Shown here one piece after another: positions 43,151-54,965 of a DNA stretch of 64,000 bases. Position numbers and translations under genes: made by a program. The notes beneath the pieces were generated by a model, which had not been told where the DNA came from, ran no database searches, and saw only the letters and a program-made list of their open reading frames with translations. This DNA comes from Varanus komodoensis (taxonomy: Eukaryota; Chordata; Lepidosauria; Squamata; Varanidae): assembly GCF_004798865.1 (NCBI RefSeq), contig NW_025335268.1, positions 110,843,027 to 110,907,026 of the forward strand. The letters run 5' to 3'. How positions within the stretch are numbered: position 1 is the first letter of the stretch; each line of letters starts with the position of its first letter.

Positions 43151-43669
43151 TTTCAGCTTTTCCTGCATAAGAAGGCTCAATAGCTAACATGACTGACCTG
43201 AGCCAATCTGAAGCCTGAAAATATACCACTGCTCTGGAAAACACTCAAGCTTATTGATACAGTAATGCATTACAAACATTGGGCAGCTGCACAAAGAGCC
43301 AACACTTTCCATTTCTAGCCCTGCTGGCTCTGGACATAATGCAAATGAAGTTTCAGCTATAAAGTAATACTACAGATGCTCAGTGGGTGTTCTAGGTGCC
43401 TTCCTTCACTTACTCCACTACCATTTTCAGTTGCCATTTAAATTGCCTCTGAAGACTGGAATCTCACCCTTATCTTTATCTAAATTGTTTTTTGTTGGCA
43501 AATTAGGGTGCAGACATAGGCTGATTTTCTCTCTTACTTCAGACAAGAGGTTAGATAAAGTTTCAACTGACTGGTGGGAGCTGCTGCTGTTTCTGAATAC
43601 TCTGCCTGATAGATGGAGACAGAGTGGTTTCCTCTAGACCACAGGTGGGGGTAGTCCCATGGTAAGTCC
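43151..43669. other. Unassigned
   Basis: Nothing recognised with confidence; it may contain decayed L2 linker sequence towards its right end. Confidence 0.4.
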
Positions 43670-43960
43670 AATTAAACACATCAAACACATTTAAGAGCTC
43701 GTTACTGAGCTTACTTAGTGGCGATAAGGCAAGCAAAACATGGATACTTTGCCTCCCTTATTGTTTTCTCATATTGCCATCCAGCTGAGCTTTTTCTGAG
43801 TGGTCCAGGGGCTCCTACAATAGATTACTCTCTGACCCAGGACACCCTTCCTGGGGTCTGACAATGTGCTTTTGTAATTAACACATTTTCTTTCCAGTAC
43901 TTGGGATAACTTCAGGACAGTGTAATGGCCTGCAGTCACTGTCACCTTCATTTCATGTGA
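43670..43960 (+). mobile_element. L2-clade LINE internal fragment (endonuclease-RT linker)
   Basis: CACATTTAAGAGCTCGTTAC, then GAGCTTACTTAGTGGCGATA, a GCCATCCAGCTGAGCTTTTT block and GTGGTCCAGGGGCTCCTACA aligns word by word with 41000-41130 of the L2 at 40046-43010. An internal piece with neither 5' nor 3' end. Confidence 0.75.
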
Positions 43961-44674
43961 ATGCCTCCAGGATGTACATGGGGCTCAGAGACATTCTTAA
44001 TGAATGAAGATGGTGGACATGCATCTACCCATTAAGGAAAAGCAGGTGTGGGGAGAGAGAAGCTCCTGTGATAGATAAGGAAATGCAATGTAATTTAATT
44101 AATGCAAAGCAAACAAAACAAAACAACCAAAAAACCTTTCTCTTTTTTTTTTGACCGAATTAACATTTAGAGAACTTCAGGAAAGTTATTTACAATGCCT
44201 TTCTTCATTGTTTATTTTTTCTCTTTAAGCACCACAAATGGCCTTGAATACAACTGCACAAAAACAGCTTTTGGCACCATTGTTTCTTCAAACATAAAAA
44301 CTGAGTTTTCATTCTATCAGACCCAGATTATGCCAATTTAACCACACTGGGCAGTATATAATGAGAATGAATATTATTTGGATAGTAACTAAATGGAGTA
44401 TTCCTCATGCAGTTCCACATCTGGGTGTAGACCATACTTTCATTAATCCAAGCAAGTATGCTTTCTGTCACAGAAAATAGTTCTCAGTATATTTTAAAAA
44501 CCTACAACAAAATGCACTCTGAAAGATGAAATGTTTTATAAACACTGGTTGGTGAAACGTACCTTCAAAAAAGCTTCAGTAATATGTTTGAGATACCTCT
44601 ACTGAAGAAAACACACATCTTTGCCAACCTAACATGCTTTGGCAGCTGCTGTACAATTTTCAAAGGCTTTCTTT
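43961..44674. other. Unassigned, AT-rich
   Basis: Nothing recognised; A-rich/CAAAA words near 44105-44135. Confidence 0.5.
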
Positions 44675-45178
44675 GTCATCTGGAGTATTGTGTTCAATCT
44701 AAGCCCCTCATTACAAGAAGGATATAGCAAGACTGGAATCAGTGCAGCAAAGGGCCACTAGGATGGTGGCTGGTTTGCAGGGTAAACCATATGAGGAGAG
44801 ACCGAGAGAGCCGGGTCTTTTCAGCCTTGAGAGGAGGAGACTCAGAGAAGACCAGTTAGTGGCATACAGGTAAGGGAGGGGGTGCCACGCAGAGGTAGGT
44901 CATGACCCTTTTTCCCCTGCAGTGGAGGGCAGGACACATTCCAATGGAGTAAAGCTCAGGAAACCAAGATTCCATTTAGATGACAGGAAGTATTTCCTGA
45001 TGGTTAGGGCTCCGAGGGTATGGACTGGACTTCCATGAGAGGTGGTAGGGGGTGTTTAAGGATAGGCTGGACATACACATGGTAGGCATGTCATGAGTGG
45101 AGCTGGCTGGAGCCAGAGGTCAGACTAGATGGCCCAGGATGTCCCTTCTGACTCATTCTGTTTCTATGTTTCTTATAA
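44675..45178 (+). mobile_element. CR1 LINE 3' end
   Basis: Starts at TGGAGTATTGTGTTCAATCT (family L-E-Y-C-V-Q-F), then GGATATAGCAAGACTGGAAT, ATATGAGGAGAGACC and the 3' block GGTCAGACTAGATGGCCCAG with TGTTTCTATGTTTCTTAT. Closely parallel to 7125-7625, so the same subfamily; about 500 bp present. Confidence 0.9.
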
Positions 45179-46707
45179 GCTCTGAATTTGATAATCCCTC
45201 CTCACTCATCCTGCGTGGAAATAGATTCTTATGGCCACAAAAACCAGCCACAATCTATTGACACCTCTAACTGCACTTTCTAGTCTTCCTTGTTGGACCA
45301 CTATTGCATATACCCACCTTGGCTTGCCTCCAGCTATGAATACCAGAATTGCAAATACTAATGGTGCAGGTTGGGACAGTATAGAAATGATGATGATGAG
45401 GAGGAGGAGGAGGAGGAGGATTTTATTATCTATAAACTAGGAAATCTAGAATGAGATAATATAAATTATGTATAATATAAATAATATCATGCATAACAGA
45501 AGGAGCAATGCAATGCTAATCATATTGTAATATTTGACAGAAATAAAGCATTACTAATAAATAATTATTAATTATTATTAATAATGATGTCTTCATCATT
45601 TCCTTACTTGGAAACTTTCAGTCTAACCATATGCAAACACACCTTTCCCCAACCTCCATCTATGCTGAATTAAAACATTGCCCACTGCACAGCACCAGTT
45701 TGCCCATGAATGAACTACAAAGAATAAAATGGATTTATTTAATAGTGTTTTGTTGACTAATCGACATAAAATAATGCAGCAACAGCCCTTGTCATATTTT
45801 AACCCAAGGTTCTCAGTGGAGCTTAGTTGGAAATAATACTACTTAAAATGGAATGCTCTTATTTTAACCTAACTTTTCAAGATTGTTATTTGAGGCAGGA
45901 ATAGCACTGATAATTCCAAATATTCCTGACATTGTGTAAGTATCTCAGCTTGCCTTGGAACCTGAACATGTGAGACTGTACCAACTGATTTTCTAGAAAT
46001 AATCTTATTTCCTTTTCTGAAATGGATTGAACTTTGATGCAATACAACAGCAGTGGCTGTTTGGCTGACCATGCAACACAGCCTGCTTCCCTCCCTGCAT
46101 GGATCCCAATTCGTGGCTTTCCATATTCTGAGGATGGTAATTTTTAACTGCTATTTATTGCATGAATTTAACAATGTTCAGCATTCCACTCAGGTTCATG
46201 TCAATTTATAGCAGCTGTTGCCAGATTTGTACTCTGTACTGATGGAGGGGTTATCCTGGGTCAGATTAGCTTTTAGCTGAATGAAAGAATCTTTTAAAGG
46301 TTTGGGGCACTCAGCTTAGTTCATAAGGAAGCAGCTGAATATTGCATTTTTGCTGTTTGACTATTTCATCACTGAAAATTAATTGTTATTATTTTATTCT
46401 ATACAACCCACAATAACAATTTTATTAAACAGATAACAATAAAAACAGCATAAAGTTCCGCTACAACATTTACAAATCGAATATAGAAACCAATTTTATC
46501 TATCCAAGTCAGTTTCTGAATTTGCCAAATATCTGCATATTTCTTCAAGATAATAACTTCTGAACAGTTCTGAAGAACCAAGAAGTCTTGGAACCATGGA
46601 AAACAGCACAGCCAAAATATATGAATAATGCACATTTGGACAGAAAAAAGGTTCTATAACATCCAGCAGTCTCCAGCAAGCCAAGTTGAGAATTGCATGT
46701 TTTTTTT
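45179..46707. other. Unassigned, AT-rich
   Basis: Contains a GATGAT/GAGGAG microsatellite at 45388-45420. No gene recognised. Confidence 0.5.
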
Positions 46708-46760
46708 CTAACTATACATAGGATTGCACCCTTAATGGCCATCCTATCTATGCAAGCAGG
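46708..46760. repeat. Partial fold-back repeat, GCAATCCTATG family
   Basis: ATACATAGGATTGCACCCTT, then CATCCTATCTATGCAAGCAG, is one end of the family at 28907-29025. Confidence 0.4.
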
Positions 46761-47506
46761 CATGCTTGTATGGGGATGAAACAGCACAAATGCTTCTTGC
46801 TTCCCAAACCTAACATTTGTAGGATTTTAGAAAGCAAAGATTTAGGGTTAGGGTTATTGGCTCACTCAAGAGACTCAATAGACACTTTAAAAAAAATACA
46901 ATACCCTGCAAGCAGAGTGAGAATTTCAGAACAAAAACAAGTGATAGCAATGTAACTCCTTCCCTCCCAAAGCATCATGGTCCAGACCCAAATTGGAACC
47001 ACATGAGTTACAGGAGAAAAGAAACAAACACACATAGCACATAGCATTTGTAGTTTGGCCCTGAGATAAGCGTATCTGAACCAACCCAGGACACTTGGAA
47101 TAATACAGAGTATAAATTCTGGATATGTAAATTTTAAATGCCTCATATTTTGATGGCAGACTTTCATTTCATATAGCATGCTGAAAAATAGTCAAATACA
47201 TATTATCTATGACAAAATCCAGGACAATTTAAACACAAAACAGTGAAAAATAAGCCTTTAGCCTTTTACAGGCTACACTGTGATGCATTAGTAGATATCC
47301 TTGGTTACAGAATAGCAAAATAATGTTTAGGGGCCCACCCAAAGGCATCTGAGTGCTACAGCTGTAGACAATAAACTTAATAAACAATGATGCACAGCAT
47401 GCAGATAAATAGAAATAAGTTCAGTCAGTTAAATGAATACATAGTATATATGAAAGAAAGCAGAATTAGAAAATAATACGGGAATATATTTATGCCTACG
47501 ACCTGA
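46761..47506. other. Unassigned
   Basis: Includes a two-and-a-half copy TTAGGG run (46841-46857), too short to mean anything on its own. Confidence 0.5.
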
Positions 47507-47582
47507 AACATACTTGCCTGGAATAAATCCCCACAGAATTAAACAGACTTACTTTTGAGTAGAGATGCATAGGATTGTGCTT
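47507..47582. repeat. Fold-back repeat, partial copy
   Basis: CTTGCCTGGAATAAATCCCC, then CAGACTTACTTTTGAGTAGA and TGCATAGGATTGTGC. It resembles the widespread reptile repeat with a ...TTACTTCTGAGTAGACATGCATAGGATTGCAC-type end. Confidence 0.55.
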
Positions 47583-49968
47583 TCATGTGAGTTTAGAAAA
47601 GATTTAGCTGGGAGGTTATAAAACATTTCAAATTCTGCTAGGCAAGTAACATTTTTAACACAGTGTGCAATAAAATTATTGCAAAGGTTCTGACAGGCAA
47701 ATAAGATGGGAAAGCAAAAAAACTGTATTCTGAAGATCAGTGATGATCTTACCTTGACAGAAGCACAAGCAAGAAGGAAGCAGCTGAATTGTTACTCTCC
47801 GTGTGTTGCTATGGGGAAACCAGCTTTGCATGCTGCTCCATATTGCATATTTGTATTTGGCTAACACTGTACAGGACAGAACCATACAATTTTCAGAATC
47901 AAGAAATGATCTCAGTGGTGGATTTTGCTTCTCTCATTTTAAGGAACACTGTGCAAAACTGCTATACACCTACTAGTAAAAGTGGTGCAACATGGTATAT
48001 TTCATGTAGCAGAGCCTTCAATAACTCCTTTGTGTGGGCGATTATAAGGTTATAAAGGCAGGCATATTCTAGTTGGATTAGATATACTGAATCCCAAGAG
48101 CAGTATATAATATTATATTCTGTATCTCTGACAATAATTCAAGAATTTGAGGTACCAAGTCAAGCAAGCTTTATCTACTACAGAGAGCAAACAGCCAATA
48201 AACATCAGATATATCAGCTACATACACACTCAAATACTCTATTCTCTAGTCTCTATTTACACAGTCAGTCTGTGGTTCCTTTCTCACATCACATCTCTGA
48301 ACTGAATTTGAATCCCCACTTGACCGTAGACTTTTACTGGCAAACTAGAAAAAGTTGGCCTTGGTAATTAAGAGGAAGTGAGGAATAATTGATCCATGTG
48401 AAGTGATATAATATGCCATATTAATTAGGAAGTATTACACAGTAATGAAACTGCATTAAGTGTTTTTGTAGGTACTCTTAAACAGATTTAACAGAACAGG
48501 GTGTGTTTCTCATACACAAACATGCAAAACACAGAGGAATCAAGGTCACATATTGCAGAGCAGTTAACACACATTAGCTACCCTCGAAATTATTTAATTA
48601 CCTGATTGTGCTTACAGATGAAGAAGAGCACATAAAGATGGATGTTCTTCCCCATTTTTTTCTATGGTGTTGAAAAAAAACCCTCATAAATGCTTTTATG
48701 GGCATGAAACTATGAGCAATCCATGATTATTAGTACACATTACTGATTACAAATGCAGAGCTACAGTATAGTGAATATTCTGGATTAACTTAAGTTATAT
48801 ATAAAGATATACTGTGAAGCAAAGTCTTGTGTAGAAACAACCTGATTTGTTGTTACCTAGATCCAGCCTGCACATTATTTTGAAGACAGATAGATGACTT
48901 TGGGGCAAGAAAAATGGCAAGTGCAGGGTAGGGAGGGTGATCTGCATTGGGACCCCAGGAAAGGACAAAGCTTAAAGCCCTCTATCCCCATACTGGATTA
49001 GTACAGATTGCCACCTTGCATTTTCTTTAGAGCAAGAGAGAAAGATGTAGCAGCTAATAATATCATAGATATATAGCTTGACCTATAGAGGAAGTGCTGT
49101 TGTTATACGCAGTAGTCATGTCGAAGATGCAAAGAGAGACAAAAAAGAGGCATGGGGATTAGGTTAGGGAACAATTAACTGCTTATTCCATCCTTGTTTT
49201 AGAAGCTGGATTTGCAATGTGTAGCTCAGCTTTCCAAATCAGGAGCTGCTTAAAGAAACCCTAAACTATCTCCTCCTAGCTCATATGACTTGGGGGACAA
49301 AAGGGGAATGGTGTGAAAAGCTACAGAGGGCCTGAAAACATTTTACTGCCTTGAGGCTGAAATAACAGAGAGACAGAAGTGCACTAAAAAGTCACTAGGC
49401 TAAGAAGTGGATCACTGACCAGGGAATATGCAGCGACCTTACAATCAGGAGCCAAAAAGAGGAAGCTGGACAAACTACCTGCAGAGAGTAGTCAAAGAGG
49501 GCAGGACAACTCATGTTGAACCTTCTCTTACAGAAGAAACAAGCAGAGTGAAATCCTGACACTGTAGTCATTTAGAGCTCACAGACCCCTTTCCAGCTAA
49601 TCTATTATTTGAAGGGCACGAGCACACATGCTGCCAAGCTACCCTCTGGATTATGGCAGCAGCTAACTTGCAATGAATTTAGCATATTCTAAGACTGTGT
49701 GTCTATACATGACCACTCTTCACTACTTTGACTTTGATCTTTTTAACTTATGTTGAAGTAAACACATGACTGAGGGTCAAAAGTTATTATCTTAAGCCTT
49801 ATCTCCTAGCGACTTTCCTTTAATCTGTAAATAGCTGCAAGGCTAGACCAACCATAGCTTTGGAAACATAGGGGTTTAAAGAGCTGAATTAGGGTTCCTG
49901 CCCTACTTTAGGATAAAAGTGAAACAAAAATGTAGCTACTAAATAAAGATTTAAAGTAATTACTGTAG
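47583..49968. other. Unassigned 2.4 kb
   Basis: No gene, TE or RNA gene recognised. Confidence 0.45.
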
Positions 49969-51223
49969 TACACTTCTGGTGTGCTGTGCATGCACATTCT
50001 GGCAAACTTCAGGGGCAAGCACAAGATGCTGACTGTTTTGGCTGGACTGACAGCTCAGACTTTGGGAGTGAGATGTGTGCAGGGGAGTCGGTCTATTCCA
50101 GCAGAGCTGACAGCTCATACTAAAAGCGAGATGTTTGTTGAAACAGACCAGGAGAGATTAGTTCAATTAGCCGAAGGGCCCAGTCAACACACCCATGGGA
50201 ACAAGGAAGACCAACAACATTTCGAGGGAGGAGATTTAGAGATGGGGAATCTATTGCACTGGTTTTCAACTGCTGGTCTGTGGACTGGCACCAGTCTGCT
50301 GGCATTTCTTGCCAGTCCGTGAAAGAGCCGCTGTCATACATGCACACGACAGGGGCGTCTCACCGGCCACGGACCAGTGAGGGGCTCGCTGTGCTCTTGC
50401 TGCAGATTCCTCCCGGGGAAAGGGAGAGGCAGCTTGATGGGAGTGGGAGCTGCACCACGCCGGGTCCACCCTCTGGCCAGGGACTGAGACGGGCTCTTTC
50501 CCTTTCTCTGCTGTGTTTTCTGTTGGGAAAGGAAATGCTGAAATGTTTTCTCAGCCCGTCTTTGCTGGTATGTATGTGGGTTTGAGTGTGTGTCTGTATG
50601 GGGGGGTTTGTTGTATTTTAGTATTTAACATTATGAATATTATTGTATTAAGTAACTTTGATTGATTTTGTATTGTTCTGCTGCCAGTATTTGCTATTAG
50701 TATTGCATTTATATTTTGCTATTGTAAATTTTTGATCAAATATTCTTGAAAAGAAGCAACAGCAGATTTCACAGTAGTCTTATTTGAATTACATACTGCT
50801 CTCTAAAAATTTCAGTGGCATTAGATTGCATTTAATTTCAATACTTTATTCTTTTATTAGAATTTTTACTGCAAAGTTTCTGGTTATTTTAGAGAATTTT
50901 GGTACTATATTTAAAAACTAATACACAAAATACTATATTGTGTATATAATGCTTTTTATTTCTGCCTCAAGTGGTCCACAAAATAATTTTCCTATTTTTG
51001 CTGGTCCACAACTGTACAGAGGTTGAAAATCACTGATCTATTGGATGAGGCACTCCAGCCTCCTGAGCAGGTGGACCCCAAGTCTGTTGTCACAGTCATA
51101 GGATGGCCCAACTGGGAGGAGCGCAGGAGCGCCCAGTTCCACAGTGCTCCTCCCTCTAGTGACAGATACAGAAGAATTCACAAAGAAAGCTTTGGGTGAA
51201 GAACGCCAGAAAGCGGTCAACAT
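49969..51223 (+). other. Unidentified coding-like stretch containing a hAT insertion
   Basis: An open frame at about 49969-50256 (residues such as VLAGLTAQTLGVRC and TDQERLVQLAEGP) and an open stretch right of the insertion at 51044-51200 (around VVTVIGWPNWEERR) look more protein-like than their surroundings. I do not recognise the family. It could be an old mobile-element gene, so no reconstruction is attempted. A hAT element lies between the two parts. Confidence 0.3.
50257..51035. mobile_element. Non-autonomous hAT (Charlie-like) DNA transposon, complete
   Basis: The left end is CACTGGTTTTCAACTGCTGG. The reverse complement of the right end is CAGTGATTTTCAACCTCTGT, which matches the CAGTGGTTCTCAAC ends of Charlie-type hATs. 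TGGTCTGTGGAC on the left mirrors GTGGTCCACA/TGGTCCACAA near the right. The octamer ATCTATTG is present exactly at 50249-50256 and 51036-51043, a perfect 8-bp target duplication. Length 779 bp: the left third is GC-rich (about 50330-50560) and the right two thirds very AT-rich, with no transposase frame. Confidence 0.95.
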
Positions 51224-52525
51224 TTTGCTTTATGTATGCTCAGCGATTTACATGTAAAATAAAAATAAGCAAAGAAGTGCTAGTGAGACTGTCATTGCTG
51301 GGCAGGAAAAACTTGGCTCCCAACATGGTTTGTGATGGACATAGCAAGTTGCCAGTCAAAATCAGGTTTTCTTGGTGAGAGATCAGGCAAGTGAGAAAAC
51401 TCTTCCACAATTTATTAACGCTGCAGTTGGGTAGTCTGAGGGTTGAATGTTTAATCGATTGTTATGAATTCAACTTACTCCTGAGTTTCATCACAGTGTT
51501 TGCTTTCTGTTTGTGATACTTTTATTATCAACACCCCTCCCCACATTGTCCGAACAACACAAACATTCTTCTTCATTTGTTATTCACATGTGTATATGAA
51601 CAAGCCCTCAATAGTTATTATGTTTCAAAAGAAATGACCAGATGAAACAATTTTTCAAGTCCTGGTATATAATCCTGACTACATGGCTACAAGATTCATT
51701 TTATCACTCATTGAAAAGAACCTCTGTGATTTAAAGGTTTCTGTCAATAATTTGAACTGTTCATAACATTTCATAACACCCCAGATTCATAGCAAATAAT
51801 AGATATATCTGATGGCGTTTTTGATGCTTCAGGTTTAAATTAGTTTGTGCTTAAATTGTTCTATGCTGACTAGAATCAACATTCTTTCTTTTTGGTTTAA
51901 ACAAAAATTGACAACACTGATAAGTGGCCCAAAAAGTTGGAGGCTCAAATCTGTTTAGTTTCAGTTTTGCTACTGAGGATAAACATTCCTACCTCCATAA
52001 TCTGTCTTTTTGTCTTGTTGCTTTGACAACCTTATCTCAGCAGTGGTGGAAGTAGTTTGGAAGAGAATTCAACAAAAGATATTAATGGAGGTCCAGGAAA
52101 AGCTTTCATTTGCTTTAAATCATGAATTGTAGAACTGCTTTATACAAGACATTTTCCTTACTTGGACATAAGCTCTGTGAAGTATGTGCCATACTAATTT
52201 CTATATTACATTTAAATACAGCTTAATATAATAAAAACTCCATGCAGTTTACATGCAAAAATGATGTATTTAATATATATAAGATGTTGCCACGAGCAAA
52301 GTGGTTGGGAAGCCATTGCAATAATGAGATTCTGGTTTGAAAGAAATGATAAATTTACTTGTAAGAAAAGGCATATTGTACAAACTACATAATGGCTGAC
52401 ATGTTTTGCTTTATTTTTTGCTTGCTGAGATTATTTGCACATACATGTGTGGGTTGGTTCTTCAATTTCTAATTCAAATTTGTTCTGGAAATTGTCAAAA
52501 CTCATGGTTATTCCTTCTTATCTTG
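51224..52525. other. Unassigned, AT-rich
   Basis: No gene or TE recognised. Confidence 0.5.
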
Positions 52526-52612
52526 GGTGCATCGCAATCCCCTGTGCATAATCACTAGGAAGTAAATTCCACCGTGTTTAATGGAAAATACTACAAAGTA
52601 AGGAATGCAGTC
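52526..52612. repeat. Fold-back repeat, diverged copy
   Basis: CGCAATCCCCTGTGCATAAT, then CTAGGAAGTAAATTCCACCG and AGGAATGCAG. It resembles the GCAATCCTATGCATG...AGTAAGTCCCA repeat. Confidence 0.4.
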
Positions 52613-52770
52613 TTCACCCTGCAATTGTTTTATATTCCTATACCTTTTAATAGCATTTTTTGCCATGTTCAAGAGCTCTTCTCATAGACTACTGTTTTCT
52701 GCTAAAAATGTCAGCAAATGCTTCATACCAAAGGTAATAAATCTATAGGATCCACATTGCTCTGGCAGAC

Positions 52771-54122
52771 ATTTATTTATTTATTATTTATTTAAACCAT
52801 TTTTATGCCGCCCCATTCGCAAAAAGCCTCGGGGTGGCTTACAACAAGAATAAATAAACATAAATAAACAATTTGTACAATTAGAGTTAAAAAACCGAAA
52901 GCATCTTGGCATATACCTAAAAATCCCATAAATACAATTCATAAGTTAACAATTAAAATAACTTTTAAATAAAAAGATCTTGGCCTGGCGCCAAAAAACA
53001 AATAACGACAGCACCAGGCGGACCTCTCTGGGGAGCGCATTCCATAGGTGGGGCGCCACCGCAGAGAAGGCCCTCTTCCGGGTACTCACCCTCCTAATAT
53101 CTTTCACAGAGGGTTCCCGGAGAAGGGCCTCTGCTGCCAATCTCAAGGGGCGGGAGGGCATATATGGACGCAAGCATTCCTTTAGATAACCAGGTCCCAA
53201 GCCATTAAGGGCTTTATAGGTGATAACCAACACCCTGAATTGGGCCCGGACTTCAATGGGGAGCCAGTGAAGCTGACGGAGAACTGGGGTTATATGAGAA
53301 CAATGCTCAGTCCCTGTCAGCAACCTGGCAGCTCTGTTTTGCACCAATTGAAGTATCCGGACTGTCTTCAAGGGTAGCCCCACGTAAAGCGCGTTACAGA
53401 AATCCAACTGGGAAGTAACCAGACAATCATTCTCCAGGTAGGGATGCAGCTGATGGATCAGCTGAAGCTGAAGGAAAGCGCTCCTCGCCACCGCTGTCAC
53501 CTGAGCTTCTAATGACAGCTCAGGGTCGAGGAGCATTCCCAAGCTGCGAACCTTGTCCCTAAGAGGGAATGCAACCCCATTCAGGACAAGATCCAAGTCA
53601 CCTATCCCGAAGCCCGAACCACCTACCAACAGGACCTCCATCTTGTCTGGATTGAGCTTCAGTTTATTGGCCCTCATCCAGCCCATTACCTCGCCCAGGC
53701 ACCGGTTCAGTACAGCCACTGCCTCACCTGGATTGGTTGAGAACGAGAGGTAGAGCTGGGTATCATCAGCATACTGATGATCCCACAGCCCACACCTCCG
53801 GATGACCTCTCCCAGCGGTTTCATGTAGATGTTGAATAGCAAGGGGGACAAAATGGACCCCTGTGGAACTCCATGGCATAACTGCCATGGCGCAGAGCCG
53901 TAGTCCCCCAGCACTACCTTCTGGAATCGGCCGTTGAGATAGGAGCGGAACCACTGCAAAGCAGTGCCTCCGACCCCCAATCCTGCTAGCCTATCCAGGA
54001 GGATACCATGGTCGATGGTATAGAAAGCCGCTGAGAGGTCCAGGAGAACCAAAAGGGACGCACTCCCCCTGTCCTTCTCCCTGCACAGGTCATCATACAG
54101 GGCGACCAAGGCAGATTCAGAA
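52771..54122 (-). mobile_element. L2-clade LINE, 5'-truncated, long open RT frame
   Basis: The minus-strand frame 52946-54139 (397 codons) reads ESALVALYDDLCREKDRGSA, VLLDLSAAFYTIDHGILLD (Y in place of the catalytic-motif D), GVPQGSILSPLLFNIYMKPL, QYADDTQLYLSFSTNPGEAV, NKLKLNPDKMEVLLVGGS and RRVSTRKRAFSAVAPHLWNA. The 3' end at 52771-52850 is the L2 tail (minus strand GTAAGCCACCCCGAGG..., GGGGCGGCATAAAAATGG..., AATAAATAAAT). Very similar to the 40046-43010 element, hence the same active lineage. LINE sequence starts at about 54122; the first residues of the frame (MLSTTI) are from flanking DNA. A short in-frame deletion removes A-T-V-T-H-A-L near the Y-L-E-N-D-C-L block. Confidence 0.9.
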
Positions 54123-54227
54123 ATGGTTGTAGAAAGCATTGAAAACAGCCAACATCAGCATTTGAAAAAGCAAAGCTGAGGCAAGTTTTCCTTCGTTTTT
54201 CCTTCTGACACTTCTAAGGAACTGCAT

Positions 54228-54259
<32 letters not shown>

Positions 54260-54825
54260 TGTTTGCACTCACAACTATGTTCTTCAGATATACATGGGAA
54301 AAATCAAAGGTTTTTCCTGGACAGATGGTACTATAAGGGCTTTCAAAGGAAATGACCACAAATAACTATGAAATAAGGTCATAATATAAAGAATCCTATT
54401 ATTTTAGAAAAGTTGTACTAATACCTCAGACTTTGGGCCTACGAAAGTTACTGGTTTTTGCTATCTTTCTCAGACCTAGAACATTTCTTGAAGCAGAGTC
54501 ATCCTTCCTTCCTTCCACTATGCCAACACCAAAAATTCTACCTCAGGAAATTTCACCATTTATCCCATCTCTTTATAATAAATGACAGTCAAGTTTGCTT
54601 ACAAATATTTATCACAACAGAATAAAATCAATCCTGTCTAACCTCATCCAAAATTAATACCCCAAAAGCAGTAAACTAACATCAAAACCAAACCAAACCA
54701 AAATAATTTTTAAAATGTATCAGCTGAAAAAAAACTAAACAACAAAAAAAATACAGACTGGTTAAAACACATCTGTCAGTATGAAATAATCTTAAGGTTC
54801 TATTTAAAATGGGGGAAAGGGTCCA
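54123..54825. other. Unassigned, with (TC)n
   Basis: Contains a 26-base (TC)n microsatellite at 54228-54253 and AACCAAACCAAA words near 54686-54702. Nothing else recognised. Confidence 0.5.
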
Positions 54826-54965
54826 AACCAGACTTCTGCAACTGAGTGCTCTCCAGATATTTTGGACTACAAATCCTAGTGTTCCTGATCCAGCCATGCT
54901 GGATAGTACTGATGGGTCTTGATGTCCAAAATTTGAAGGCATCAGTTTGGGGGAGTCTGGGCAAG
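54826..54965. repeat. Fold-back repeat, TTGGACTACAA family
   Basis: CCAGATATTTTGGACTACAA, then ATCCTAGTGTTCCTGATCCA and GCCATGCTGGATAGTACTGA, TGTCCAAAATTTG. These are the typical arms of the palindromic repeat (CCAGATGTTGTTGGACTACAACTCC...). Confidence 0.65.

Noticed and set aside
46841-46857. Interstitial telomeric repeat
   Set aside because: Only about two and a half TTAGGG units, consistent with chance.
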